A DNA stretch of 64,000 bases from Phycomyces nitens (taxonomy: Eukaryota > Mucoromycota > Mucoromycetes > Mucorales > Phycomycetaceae), in assembly GCA_022702545.1 (NCBI GenBank), contig JAHRBC010000002.1, positions 124,001 through 188,000 of the forward strand, in the 5' to 3' direction. The number at the start of each line of letters is the position of its first letter. Position 1 is the first letter of the stretch. Made by a program: the position numbers and the translations under genes. Shown here one piece after another: positions 22,946-34,141 of the stretch. Below the pieces are notes generated by a model, which saw nothing but the letters and a program-made list of their open reading frames with translations, did not search any database and had not been told where the DNA came from.

Positions 22946-23614
22946 AAATGTATAATAAAAAGGGATAAAGTACTGTGATAACGCTCAGGTCTATCCAACA
23001 GTTATGAGATTGGGGTAGAATGTATACAAAAAGACAAATATAACAAGAGGTATGCTTATAATTATTGCAAAGAGTGATTATAAGTCAGTGACAATGAAAT
23101 AAATGTGTAAGGATACAAATCAGGGTTTGATCAATAAAAATAAAGGTAGATAGAGATCATGTTTATTATTGCTTCATATCAAGCCTTTTATACTGAAGAA
23201 ATCTATACTATCTCATTATAATTTCTTCGAAGTATAATTGATGATGTTATACCATGTGCAAGGGTACTTCTTCCACTAGGGTACCTCTTGCACATGGGTT
23301 TAAAAGAAATCCTGCAAAAGTTGTCATACTTTTACAGGATGTTTGTGGTCTGAACAGAACCAAAACGAGACACACCATGTCAGTAAGAGACTTGATGTCA
23401 AGATACTTGTATATGACTCTCTTTTTTCTTTGATGGAGAGTTGTCTGGCCAAGAGTGAGAACATAAGCAATTAATGCATGATTATGTAATCTCATCTTTG
23501 GAAGTTGTTAAATGAAAAGAAAGAGATCTCTACATTCATTCTTTACTGAATACCTATTAGCCACCTACACATTAATTTTATGAAAATTTCGTAATTCTAT
23601 GACTTATTGGAGAT

Positions 23615-23694
23615 ATTAAATGTTCTTGTGAGTTTAAATTTGTTGTATAAATATAGAAATTATAAATTTTCATAAGATATTCCCTTCTCTAATA
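23615..23694 (-). repeat. 80-bp inverted repeat, right copy
   Basis: Inverted partner of 19894-19973, from ATTAAATGTTCTTG to CCCTTCTCTAAT. It lies between Harbinger copy 1 and the 3' end of the DIRS element. Confidence 0.7.
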
Positions 23695-23792
23695 TAGTAA
23701 TTGGGAAAAGGGAGGGAGGGGACAGCCAGAGTCTCTGTCTCCTCAAATAATAGGTATAGGCCATTGGCCTTTGGCCTCGGCCAACATTACTA

Positions 23793-24956
23793 TTATTCTT
23801 TGTTTGCCAGAGACTCTGGCTGTGTGTCCAGATAACTGCGTAAAGAAGCCAAAGTCATGACCAAGAAATTACTGATGGTTTGTCGTGACAAGCAGTAGAA
23901 AGTATCAAAAATAGCAGAGGACGCCCAGGAGCCATGTACCAATATATCTTCAACAGAAGCACCAGAAGCCAAATCCAGGGTGGGGCCAAGAGCGTGGGCC
24001 TTTGGAAGAGTTGCATCAGGAGGGCGAGGGATCTTATCCATGAGAAATTGAATGTGCTTGGATATTCTCTCTGCGCCAATAGGCCGGCCAAAATGACAGA
24101 CATCCCTAACCAGGCGTTAGAGGGTCAGTTGCGACAGGACAGGATGGGGACGAAGACACACAGAGTGGGCAATGCGGGACTTGTAGGTGATGTAAGTTGC
24201 CACAGGGCAGAGCAATGGATCCTTATGGGGTTGAATGGCTACAACCCATTCGATACATTGACCTGAACATTTCTCTTTGGGGGCAATAATTATTAGGTAG
24301 AGGATACCATTTTCTTGAGATGTACGGTGGTCATCTACCTGTTCTAGATTGGCTGGTCATAGAAACCCACAGATGGCAAGGAGCCAACATAACTTATGTG
24401 TAAGGTTGATAGGGGCCATCATGGTATTGGGGCCAAGCTTGCGGAAGAACTGGATTACTGGTTCAATGTCATAGGTAGGTCAGTAGGAGGACAGCAAGTT
24501 CTGTTCCATGAGGGCAGCAAAGAATTCCAAATATGTAAGATCTTTGACAATGGCCTCTTTATCAGTGTACAAGTCCAAGAGGGCTGAGCAATACGTGAGA
24601 CAAGTTGAAGGCTTCCACTTCAAATGGGTAATGGCATAGGCCAGGTAGTTGACAAGATGGACAGGATTGGGAACGAAAAGGTTGAGATTGTGTTGATGTG
24701 CCCAGTTGATAAAGAGACGTTGGATTTGGTTGTAAGAGCAGCGGGAGCGGTTGCAGTCCATGTTGAGGATTATAGTAGTGGCGTTGTCATCAAAGCCTTG
24801 TTCTTCTAAACAACATTGTTTATGTCCCACACAATCATATTCTAATACGGATTCTTCTGGAGAACGTTGCCTGTGCTGCCTGGTGCAGGGAGGACTAGAT
24901 GCCGTGGGATGGAGATGGGTGGACAGGAAGACAGTTGCATCAGTAGAGGGTACCAA
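23793..24956 (-). pseudogene. DIRS element 1 tyrosine recombinase, inactivated
   Basis: The N-terminal part (24956-24480) looks like the SAM-like core-binding domain. The catalytic part follows, with blocks AHALGP, SGASVEDILVHGSW and FDTFYCLSR, the last holding the nucleophilic Tyr. Where DIRS recombinases have an Arg before Pro (as in FLRPSNL of element 2), this copy has TGA at 24357-24359, consistent with CGA to TGA. The second catalytic Arg seems to be Gly. A further stop occurs near 24110. The enzyme would have inserted circular DNA without target duplication. Confidence 0.7.
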
Positions 24957-25231
24957 AGGGCGCTTGACCAGTTAGGAGTTATCAGCATGGCTGGAACCTT
25001 CTTGTGTTAGAGTTTCTGGAGAACTCTGGGAAGCAAGTTCCAAGGTGGGCAGAGGTAAAGGCGTGGCCAGGTGGTCCATGTCACCAAAAGTGCGTCCATC
25101 GCAAAGGCTTGGGGGTCCCATTTCCATGTCATGTATCTCGGCAGATGGGAGTTCAGGCAAGAGGTGAAGCAGTCGATGTGGTGTGGGCCCCACAGAGATT
25201 CCAAGTGCTGAAAGAACGTTGGACAGATACT

Positions 25232-26530
25232 CTACTCCAGCTGATGGATCAAGCTGCGGGAGGGAGGGTTGGCCGGGTTCAATAGTGAAAGGATGTATGC
25301 TAGGCAGACCCAAGTACCAGTGGCAAGGCATTGCTTCCACATGTCCATTGCTAGCTTCATAAGCTTCTTGGACTTGGTGCCACCAAAGTGATTGATATAG
25401 GCAATCGTGGTCATATTGTCACAATAAATGTGCAGGGCCTTCCCTTGTAGGGACAGGAGTTGGGTGGCAAACACAATTGTGAGCAATTCGAGGTAGTTGA
25501 TGTGCTCCGTTTGCTGGGTGGTTGTCCAGGTTCCAGACAGGACGGTTTTGTCAAACACGATGCCCCAGCCGGTCTCCGAGGTGTTGGTGTACACTTCTAC
25601 TTGCAGTACTTTGGGGAGAAATGAGTGCCCATTCCATGCTTTCAGTTGGTCTATCCATCACTGAAGTTCCTGCCGGGCCAGGAGGGAGAGTTAGACCTTG
25701 TCCATCCACCACAAGCCTTGGTGTAATGCTTGGTTGCAAATAGAAATTAGTTGGTGTGTCTGCAAGCAAGCTGGGAGAACTGCCAGAGTAGTTGCTTGGG
25801 CCTTGCCTATGAACAAGGAAAGCTGTCTCAAGGTGACTGTCAGATGGTGGAGAAGGCAAGAGACTTCTCTCCTGATATCTCTCAACTTGGAGCAAGGAAT
25901 GATGAGAGTCATATTCTCGCTGTTGATGACAAAGCCCAGGTGTTCTATCAAGGTAGAAGGAGTCAAGTGAGATTTGGTGGCTTTGATCAGAAAACCTAGG
26001 GACTGTAGTTTGTTCACTACTCTCTGCGTGTGTTGGGAGGACAGTTTGGGTGATTTGGCAATCACTATCAAGTCGTCAAGGTATGCTGATAGACAAATTC
26101 CCTGCCAACACGCCCACCAAAGGACCGGGCAAACAATCTTGGTAAATACCAACAGGGACAAAGACAGGCCAAATGGCAAGACTCGGAACTGATAGGTATG
26201 ACCTTTCCAGGAGAACTGGAGATACTTGCAAAATGCCTTGGCAATTAGAATGTGCAGGAAAGCGTCTTGCAGGTCTACGCTGGTGAGGTAGTCACCATGT
26301 TGGATTAGCTGGCAGACGTTCTTGATGGACTCCATCTTGAATGACTGCTTCGGGATGAACTGGTTGAGAGGACGCAGGTTGAGGATGGGTTGAAGGTCTC
26401 CCGTCTTCTTGGGAATTGTGAATATATGCAAACGAAACCCTGGGCCATGTACCTCTTCTATCACTTTCTTGCAGAGGAGCAACATGATCTCCTTCTCTAT
26501 AACATTGCTGTCCATGTGGTTGTGGTTCAT
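25232..26530 (-). pseudogene. DIRS element 1 reverse transcriptase and RNase H, with two stops
   Basis: The RT part shows TSVDLQDAFLHI (palm motif with Asp), FRVLPFGLS and YLDDLIV (the catalytic Asp pair). The RNase H part shows TNTSETGWGI, INYLELL (Glu) and IYCDNMT (Asp); the first RNase H Asp appears as Asn. Both parts are in the same frame but separated by a TAA at 25691 and a TGA near 25658. No ATG-initiated full-length frame remains. Confidence 0.75.
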
Positions 26531-26669
26531 CGAATGACCAGATGAGGAGGTGGGAGGCAGATGAGTGAAAGGGATGTTGTATCTGTTTTTGATGGTAGTT
26601 CAAACCCATTGTTTGTTTGTGAGTTTGGTCCATGTGTTGTGAAACAGTTGTTGGCGCTCACCTATTGTT

Positions 26670-27857
26670 GTCTGCTGGTTGTCTGAGACTTGGACTGCTG
26701 TGAGCAATTCTGAAAAACCTTCTTGGATTCATGGGGACAGGAAGATCTCTGGAAAGATGGTTGTGGAACAGCAGTAAGTTGATCAGTTGGAGATGTCTTT
26801 GTGGTAGTTCACAAGGGAAAAACAATAAAATAGAAAATAGACAGTAAGTAGATACTTTGAGACTGTATATAAGCTTGTCTTTATTAAGATACAAAATGTG
26901 CCGTTCTTTATATACTCTTTCAATGTGCTGTTGCACTAGCTCTTTGACTTCCTTATATATGTGGTCTTTTACCACATTAGGATATTATATATGATAAGCT
27001 TCTGAGCTCTACATCTGTGTTACTATTATTCTGATACATTGCTATAATTCCTTTATCGTACTTTATTAGCTCTCAGCTAATCTGCACTTATAGCTTTTGT
27101 ATATGTAAAATATACACTGATAAGGCTGGATCACCACAGTCTTGTTAGGCCAGTTTGATTGGCCAGATTGCTTTCCCTTTCTTGTTTGGGAAGTGGTTTG
27201 TGCTGCGTTGTGCAAGGCATGCTGGAGCTTGGCTTGTTCCAAGATTTGTTGAGAATCAAGGAGGGGTTTGGGCTCCAGGGCAGAGTGTTCGACAATTGGC
27301 GTGATAGGCAAATTGGCGTCTTGACAGATATTATCACTATGCATTTGGGTGATAACCGAGACAAGGTTGGAAAGGAGTTCATGCATGGCATTGGCAAAAC
27401 CCAACGCTTGTGTGACCTGGATAGAGTCTTTCACAAGCACGTCATGGGCAAACAGGTCGATAGGACGGGTGAGACCTGATAGGCAGAACTGAATGTCTGT
27501 GAGTTGGCTGTCTGTACATTTAGTGTGGGCTCCCACACCACTGTAGTTAAGAACAGGGGCTTGGTATTGACAAAGTACATTTTGAGGACAGTTGAGGAGG
27601 AAACGGCGGCAAGATGGCTCGTCCAGTGGTCGCCTGAAGAAGTCTTTCTCCATTCCAGGAATAGCCTGGATAAGGTCAGGGAAAGGAGTGAGATCCGAGG
27701 CAATTAGACGTTCAGCAATATGTTCAGAAGCAAACATAGAGATGTTGTCTCCCTCATGAGAACGATCATGCTCTCTAGGAGCAGGAGCAGAGCGCATTTC
27801 CAAAGCGTTCATACGGGTAAAGATAGCTTGAAGGGTGTCTTGAAGGTCATTGGTCAT
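26670..27857 (-). pseudogene. DIRS element 1 gag-like ORF split by a solo LTR
   Basis: The frame starts with ATG at 27857 and runs to the LTR insertion at 27138; beyond the LTR (from 26799) it continues in a Gln/Ser-rich stretch that ends at a stop near 26670. It resembles the gag-position ORF of DIRS elements by place and composition; I see no zinc knuckle. Confidence 0.5.
26800..27138 (-). repeat. Solo LTR inside DIRS element 1
   Basis: Minus-strand ends are TGTGGTGATCC and AACTACCACA (TGTGGT/ACCACA inverted ends), 339 bp. The perfect 5-bp duplication GTCTT flanks it (26795-26799 and 27139-27143). It has TATATAAAGAAC and AATAAAGAC on the minus strand. It inserted after the DIRS element was in place. 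Confidence 0.88.
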
Positions 27858-28367
27858 AACTTTGATTATCAATGAAGTCGAGCGGTTGAATACCAAGAGC
27901 AAAAGAAAAGATGATACAGACTAAAGAATAGCAATAGCAACAATTTATTTTGAATTTTCGTCCCAATAAAGAATTGAGGGTAACACAGCCAGAGTCTCTG
28001 GTGAATGAAGAATAATATCTCTGATAAGTCATAGAATCATGAAATTTTCATAAAATTAATGTATAGGTGGCTAATAGGCATTCAGTAAAAAATGAATGTA
28101 GAGATCTCTTTCATTTCATTTAACAACTTCCAAAGATGAGATTACACAATTGTGCATTAATTACTTATGTTCTTACTCTTGGCCAGACAACTCTCTATCT
28201 AAAAAAAAAGAGAGTCATATACAAGCATCTTGACATCAAGTCTCTTACTGATGCTAAATGCAAACTTGAGTTTTGCTTTACTTTTGCAGAAGTAATATTA
28301 CTAGCCTTTAATTTTATTCTAACAAGTACTAACAACAGTTTTTCTCTTTCCAAGCTAGATTAAGAGA

Positions 28368-29145
28368 ATGTGCATCACAATGAACTTGACAAAGACAATG
28401 AGTTTAAAGTGTGAGAATGGGTACAATTTGCACATACCAAGAGAGTATGCTTTTGCTTTGGTACTCTACCAGTACACTTTCCCACAGTGGTATCTCTCAA
28501 TGGAAGATATGTGGGGAATGAATGCAAGAAGCTTGGGTTTTATTGTGAGCCAGTTCTCATGCATTCTACTGAATAAGTTCAAGTATAGGCTAGAGTTTGA
28601 CACTTGTCAATTCTCGCCTGAAAACTGTGAAAGGTTTGCCCAGGCAATCTACCAAAAAAGTAAAACCATTATTTACTACTTCTGCTTTATATTAATTACA
28701 TAATTTATTTGCTAATCTTATATAAGCTCTTATAGCAAATGCCTTTCCCAATATTATTGGCTTTGTGGATGGCACAATGCAGAAAGTTTCCCAGCCAATA
28801 AGAAACGATGAGCAAAGATGTATCTACAATAGGTGGAAGGTAGTATGCTTATATACATATAACCATATTCTATTGAGCGATTTATATGCTTACTTAACAT
28901 TATCTTTCTTAAATAGCATTCCCATTGTATTAAATATCAGGCAATTTCTACACCTGATGGCATCACAAGTAGTCTCATTGGGCCATTTATTGGATCTACC
29001 CATGATACTAAGATTTTTGACAAGTCCAAGATATTGGACAGGTTGATCTTGCACCTTGATCTCCTTAATTCCAAAAGTAATCCTGGTTTTCCTTTTACTA
29101 TTTATGGGGATCAAGCCTACAAGAAATCTACGTATTTATACAGGC
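28368..29145 (+). pseudogene. Harbinger transposase of copy 2, truncated
   Basis: Blocks matching copy 1 are present: the helical block (28368-28660), the MDGTMQKVS block with the first Asp (28765), STHDTKIF, and YGDQAYKKS with the second Asp (near 29110). The exon with the catalytic Glu is missing because an LTR-like sequence begins at 29146. Relative to copy 1, many CpG sites are TpG or CpA. Confidence 0.75.
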
Positions 29146-29429
29146 TGTGGTATACACACCACAGCTGAGTGAAATACAAACTCCACAACCAATATCTGGT
29201 TCCTCTTTGCTAATGACCATGGCAAGATAACATCCCAGGAGCAGTTACACACCAGGCACACGTACAATTCACACTACTACAGTGATAACCAACCATTACA
29301 CAATAGAGATTAATAGAACAAGGGAACTAGAATAATAACTATATAAACTACCATAATATTCTTTCTTCAATAAATAACACTCTCACAGTATCTATAAGTT
29401 CCCCCTAAAAACCCTTAATTTACCACACA
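29146..29429 (+). repeat. LTR-like insertion in Harbinger copy 2
   Basis: It starts TGTGGTATACACACC and ends near TTTACCACACA, with CTATATAAACTACC and CAATAAATAAC inside. The ends resemble the solo LTR at 26800-27138. No target duplication was found, so the right border is uncertain. Confidence 0.45.
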
Positions 29430-29563
29430 GATGGTCAAAACTAAAAAAAACACATTTCTGTGTGGCAATCTTAATGATTCAGATTTAATGAGCATTGTTG
29501 TTTTCCAAATACAACTTTGACAAAGTAGTGCATTTAAGTATAAAAAGATTTTGGTTTGATAGG

Positions 29564-29645
29564 TGTGGTATATACATCAAAATAGTTACACACTAGACTC
29601 ATGTACACTTTACACTGCTGCAGTGATAACCAACCATTTTGATAC
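29564..29645 (+). repeat. Second LTR-like fragment
   Basis: It starts TGTGGTATATACATC and shares the block CAGTGATAACCAACCATT with 29146-29429. It is a truncated relative. Confidence 0.4.
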
Positions 29646-29730
29646 TTGAACTATTCTCATTTAATTTGCACTAAAATGCAAAAGTTTGCAAAAAAAAAAG
29701 CTCATTTAGGTCCAAAAATCCTGCATAATT

Positions 29731-29970
29731 TTGTGGCTCGCTTTCTGGTGTGTTGATTTACTGTTACTGGAAGAAATAAGGAGTTGTCCTGTCAAAACAA
29801 GTTTCTTTAGACAATTCAGTGAGTCCATCGAATGCCAAACAGGAACAGAGAAGTGCTGTTGTGATATTTGTAGTAGAAATTGGGACGGTGGATACTTTGA
29901 GACTCTTTATTGTGGTTTAGAAAAAGTTAAAGTATATCCCATTTTTGATTCAAGAAGTATGTTAACTTAG
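29731..29970 (+). pseudogene. Fragment resembling a RecQ helicase zinc-binding region
   Basis: The frame shows Cys ... RQF ... Cys ... CCCDIC with spacing like the zinc-binding segment after the helicase core of RecQ proteins. No helicase motifs lie upstream. It ends close to where Harbinger homology resumes, so it may be a captured or inserted gene fragment. The match is by eye only. Confidence 0.3.
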
Positions 29971-30360
29971 TATTTATAATTATTGTTATAATTCTTATCA
30001 GCTTGGATATTCATTATCATAATAGCTGTGTTATCAGTTAATAGGTATTTTGGGACTTTTTCCCACAATAGATTGGGTATGGTATTTTCATATTTGGATA
30101 AGGATTTCTGGATGGTATAGTTTGTCTTGATTTTAGATAATCCAGCTATCTGGGTTTATATATCACTTTTCTCTGATATACCATTATGTCAAATACAACA
30201 GCTGTAATCATCTTATATTTTTTTTATTAAGCAAAAAGAGAGAATTTGAAAATTTTTGTTTAAAAGTCACTATGGATTTAAAGTAGTGTACCTCGATCAT
30301 CTTTTTGCTCGCAGGTCATTACCGCACAAAAGCTGTATTCTATTTCTATATTTCTTTCAG

Positions 30361-30553
30361 CATGTCTACCCAGGACCCATCCCAAGCCCAAGAACTCCAG
30401 GTTCTCTTGGAACAAACAGATGCACAAAGGGCTCAAATACAAGCTCAATTAAACCTCTTGACTGGCCAACCTATTCCCATGAACACCCAACTGGTATCAA
30501 CGCAAGCCCCTTCTCTCCTCCATGACTTGCCCATACGTCAGACCTATGAATGA
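30361..30553 (+). pseudogene. DIRS element 2 gag-like ORF, truncated
   Basis: ATG at 30361 opens a Gln-rich frame (STQDPSQAQELQVLLEQTDA) that stops at 30553. The following 900 bp has gag-like pieces in shifted frames. It is assigned by position before RT. Confidence 0.4.
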
Positions 30554-31479
30554 GTTCCCTCCAAGAAACTGACAATCATGTTACCCTCTCTCCAACACTC
30601 TCTTTTCTCCCAGACGTTCACTGAGGAAAAAAAACATAACTTGCTTGAACAGTACCCCCCAATTTCAGGGGTCAAGTACTCACCTCCTGCCACTCTGCCA
30701 CAAGCCAACAAGGCCTTCCACTGAGGACAGCAGAGGGAGGATTCCTTGCTATGTTAGCTCCAGTATGCTGTCTCCAGCATGCTACAACCTTTAAATGTGC
30801 TGGCCCACTCCCTGCTACAGGTCATCCCCAAAGACCAACAACCACATATTTTTGCTATCTTGGATGACACCCATTCAATGATTCTCTACATTGAGGGTAC
30901 AATAAACAACCAACGCAATGACCTGGCTTTTTGAGCCATCAATCCCTCCTTTTCGGTGGAACCTTCTTCCTCGGATTACATCATGTCGCCTGATGTATTC
31001 AGGGATACTATTGTTCAACAAACTTTGGCTCAAAAGGCCCTCCAAGATGCCCATCCAGTTTTCCGCTCCTGTTTCAACTGTAACTTGGGTACCCCACCCA
31101 ATGGACAACAGTTTTTTTGACTCGTCCCACTACAAAGCGCTGGTGGGCATTCCATATCTCACTCCAACCAAGCCAACCAAGCCTGTCAATCCAATTTTTG
31201 GAAATCTCAGAACCTCAACAACCAGAGCTTTCAGACTCTACAGAACCAAACCTCTGGCAACCCTCACAGGAACAATCCATTCCACGTGGGAAACAACCAC
31301 CAGTAGGTGGTCACCTCTAATGTTTCTCTCTAGTCTGGCAACGTCTTACCGACAGTTGCTGGGTGCACAATGTCATCAAAGATGGCTTCTACATTCATTT
31401 TTGTCAAAACCCCCCACTTCGCAACCACCCCTTCAACATTATGCCCTCCACCTCCAAACAATGACAGATCCTTTGACAA

Positions 31480-32522
31480 GAGATCTCTGATCTCCTTTAC
31501 AAGAAAGTTATTGAGCCAGTTCTAGACTGGTCTCCTGGATTCTACAGCAATATGTTTGTAATCCCGAAATGCAATAGTGGCTACTGACCAGTCTTCAACC
31601 TCAAGTCACTAAACCAATTTCTGGAGGCCCCTCACTTCAAAATAGAAGACATGAAACAGGTCTTTCAATTTTGCACGACTCCCTTTGGCCTCTCTATTGT
31701 TCCCTGGCTTTTTACTTGTCTCACCAAGACAATTCTCAAGTGGGCCCATTCCTTGGAGATTCGTCTGACAGCCTACCTGGACAATTGGCTCTTGATTGGA
31801 GAAACCCAGGAGCTCATTTCCAGCCAGATGGCGCAGATCCTCCAACAGCTGAAGTCTCTTGGTTGGTTAGTCAACATGAAGAAGTCACACCTGACCACAA
31901 CCTGACAGATAGAGCACTTAGGCTATGTTCTGGACATGGACTTGATGATGGCCAGTCTTCCTGGGAAGAAGATCCGCGACCTCAAGAAGTTGATCCAGAC
32001 ACTTTTGGACTCTATGTTGACTACCCCAAGGAAGGTACACAGCCTTACTATGCGCATCAAGGCAGCAACCCTGGCAATCTTTCCAGCAAACCTATACACC
32101 CAGCATCTCCTCCAGTTCAAGAACCAGTCTGTTCATTCACTGTGCTCCTGGGACCTACCTGTTCTGCTCCCCTGTCTTGCCGCCAAGAGCTCCAGTGGTG
32201 GTTGGCAAATCTGACAAAATGGAACAGCAAGGCGCTACTTGCCTCGGACCCCCAGTTCCAGATTCATGTCAATGCCAGCAACAGTGGATGGGGTGGTGTT
32301 TTCCAAGGCAAGCAAGTATATGGACATTGGACCAGTGAGGAAGCCTCACAATCCATCAACTGGAAGGAGATGAAGGCGGTACAATTGACACTGCAATCCT
32401 TCCCCATTCTCTGCCACACCACCATTCTGGTCTACACCGACAACACGACCTTGATGACATACATCAACAAACAAGGTGGTACTTGCTCTCTTCCCCTCTC
32501 CCAGCTGGCCACTGAGTTGTAG
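31480..32522 (+). pseudogene. DIRS element 2 reverse transcriptase/RNase H remnants
   Basis: RT pieces are recognisable: FVIPKCNSGY, FNLKSLNQF, TTPFGLSIVPWLF, TAYLDNWLLIG and IEHLGYVLDM. The segment that should hold the first catalytic Asp is deleted (between the MKQVFQF and TTPFG blocks), and the YLDD box reads YLDN. Several in-frame stops are present. RNase H shows SNSGWGGVF, INWKEMKA and VYTDNTT. Confidence 0.65.
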
Positions 32523-32999
32523 GAAATGTGCATCAGTTGGGGCCTATCCCTCACAGCAAAGCATATACCAGGCCGACTGGGCCTCTTGTCAAGTCTTCAC
32601 AAAGAACCTGTGGCAGATCCAACTGACCTACTTCCAACAAATTCAACAGATTTGGGGACCCCACAACATGGATCTTTTTGCTGACTGCTTGATAGCCCTC
32701 CTTCCCCAATATGTCTCTTGGAAGATCAACCCCAGGTTGATGGCAACTAACACTTTCTCCCTGTCCTGGACGACCTTCCAGAACCCGTATCTCCACCTAC
32801 CATGGAACTTGATCATGAAGTGCCTGCACAAGATCCAGACCAAATGGAGTACGGCCACGATAGTGGTTCCATATTGGCCAGGTGCGATTTGGTTCCCACT
32901 TCTCCAGTCAATGGCTATAGCCCAACCCCTCCTCCTCTCATCCAAGTCCATCAAGACCATGTTGCCGCTCACTCCCCACCCATTGGCCTACACGAGGTA

Positions 33000-33946
33000 G
33001 AAGCTCTCCGTTTGGTGAGTCTCAAGCAAACTTTAGAGGATTCCCTTCTTTCAGAGGACGCCCAAAAACTCTTTTTGGACTCTCTGATGGACAAACGTCC
33101 AACCAATCGTGTCTACGCCAGGGGCCAGCGTCTTTTTATTCTTTGGGCCATGGCAAACGAGGTCTCTCTTGTGAACTTTTCTGCCATGGACATGGTGAAC
33201 TTCCTCACCATCATCCTGCCTCCTTGTCTGCGGACCCATGCCTGACTGATCTGTTCAAGTTGCTCAAACGTTTGGCACTGCCTGTTTCCATGTCTTGTCC
33301 GTTGATCAACCTCTCCCCCACCTTTGTGTTCCTGGCCGCGATCCCGTCTGATCCTTCAAAGGCTCTCTTCCCTCTGTCTCGTAAAACCACCTTTCTTCTG
33401 GCCATGGCCGCCTTCCTCAGACCATCCAACCTTCATAGGGTGATTCTCAGCAAATGCTGTATTGATGGCCAACACCGACTCCACCTAGTAATCGAAGCCC
33501 CCAAGGAAATGAGAGAAGGCCGCTGCATAGTCAAGTCCCCCATCATTCACCCCCACAGTTCCAATCTTGCCCTCTGTCCTGTTCTTGCCTTCTCCGTGCT
33601 GAGGGACCACCCTGCTGCACTTTCCCATCCAGTAAACACACTATTCGTGTGCTCTAAGAGACCTTCTCTCCCATTTTTGGTTATCACTATCTCGTCTTGG
33701 TTGAGCACGCTTACACAAATGTATACCTTGGTTAAGCCTTGTCTGTCTATACGTTCCCTCGCCTCCAACTTGGCAATCCAAAGTGGTGCACCCTTAGACG
33801 ATGTTGTGGCCATGGGTAAATGGTCTAGTCCCTCTGTTTTTGACACTCACTATCGACGCTTGCACGCCCTATGCACTAACATTACGGAATCCGTACTCCC
33901 AGCTGACACCTCTACAGTTAGTCCCCCAATCTCTGAACCCCAGTAG
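33000..33946 (+). pseudogene. DIRS element 2 tyrosine recombinase, frameshifted
   Basis: The core-binding part is in the frame ending at 33245; the catalytic part continues in another frame to 33946, so a frameshift lies near 33215-33240. The catalytic part shows FLRPSNL (first Arg), SIRSLASNLAI (second Arg, the usual His three residues before it is absent), GKWSSPSVFDTHYRR (Trp and Tyr). This part is the best preserved of the element. Confidence 0.65.
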
Positions 33947-34141
33947 TCTAGACACACGGTATCGTAGTTTAGAGACTTGTAGATGTTCTATCCCTTTCTT
34001 TCCTTCTTTTTTTCTTTCTCTCTTTTGTCTTTTGCACTTCTCTGGAGCACCACTTCTCTGTTCCTGTTTGGTTAGTCCAAAGGACTAACCTCACAAATAC
34101 TAGAACTACCTAATATTCTTAATAGCGTCTAGTGAGCAATC

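Larger units (their letters stand above)
20172..23614 (-). mobile_element. PIF/Harbinger-like DNA transposon, copy 1
   Basis: It contains a minus-strand Harbinger transposase and a plus-strand Myb-like ORF that converge near 21.1-21.6 kb. Homology with copy 2 (28012-30205, inverted) covers roughly 21240-23610. Exact termini are unclear; the 80-bp inverted repeats at 19894-19973 and 23615-23694 are the best candidates for its borders, with a DIRS fragment lodged in the left one. Confidence 0.6.
23695..28001 (-). mobile_element. DIRS-like tyrosine-recombinase retrotransposon, element 1
   Basis: On the minus strand the order is a gag-like ORF, reverse transcriptase, RNase H, then a tyrosine recombinase, the DIRS order. 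The 5' end carries CCAGAGACTCTGGCTGTG; the 3' end holds the inverted version and then the direct version (23721-23830), as expected for DIRS inverted termini plus an internal complementary region. There is no integrase or aspartic protease. A solo LTR with a GTCTT duplication interrupts gag. In-frame stops in the RT/RNase H and recombinase regions show it is dead. Confidence 0.75.
28012..30205 (+). mobile_element. PIF/Harbinger-like transposon, copy 2 (inverted, broken)
   Basis: Mirror-image copy of 21240-23610 on the other side of DIRS element 1. The part before the transposase lacks some sequence present in copy 1 (around 22950-23380). Its last transposase exon is replaced by foreign sequence (29146-29970), after which homology resumes (about 29940-30205). 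No Myb-like ORF follows. Confidence 0.65.
30206..34090 (+). mobile_element. DIRS-like retrotransposon, element 2 (decayed)
   Basis: On the plus strand: a short gag-like start with ATG at 30361, then RT remnants (31480-32120), RNase H (32260-32520) and a tyrosine recombinase (about 33000-33946). The layout matches element 1. Frames shift repeatedly and RT is internally deleted. A perfect 9-bp palindrome (GGTTAGTCC, AAA spacer) lies at 34070-34090 near its 3' end. The left border is approximate, where Harbinger homology ends. Confidence 0.65.
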
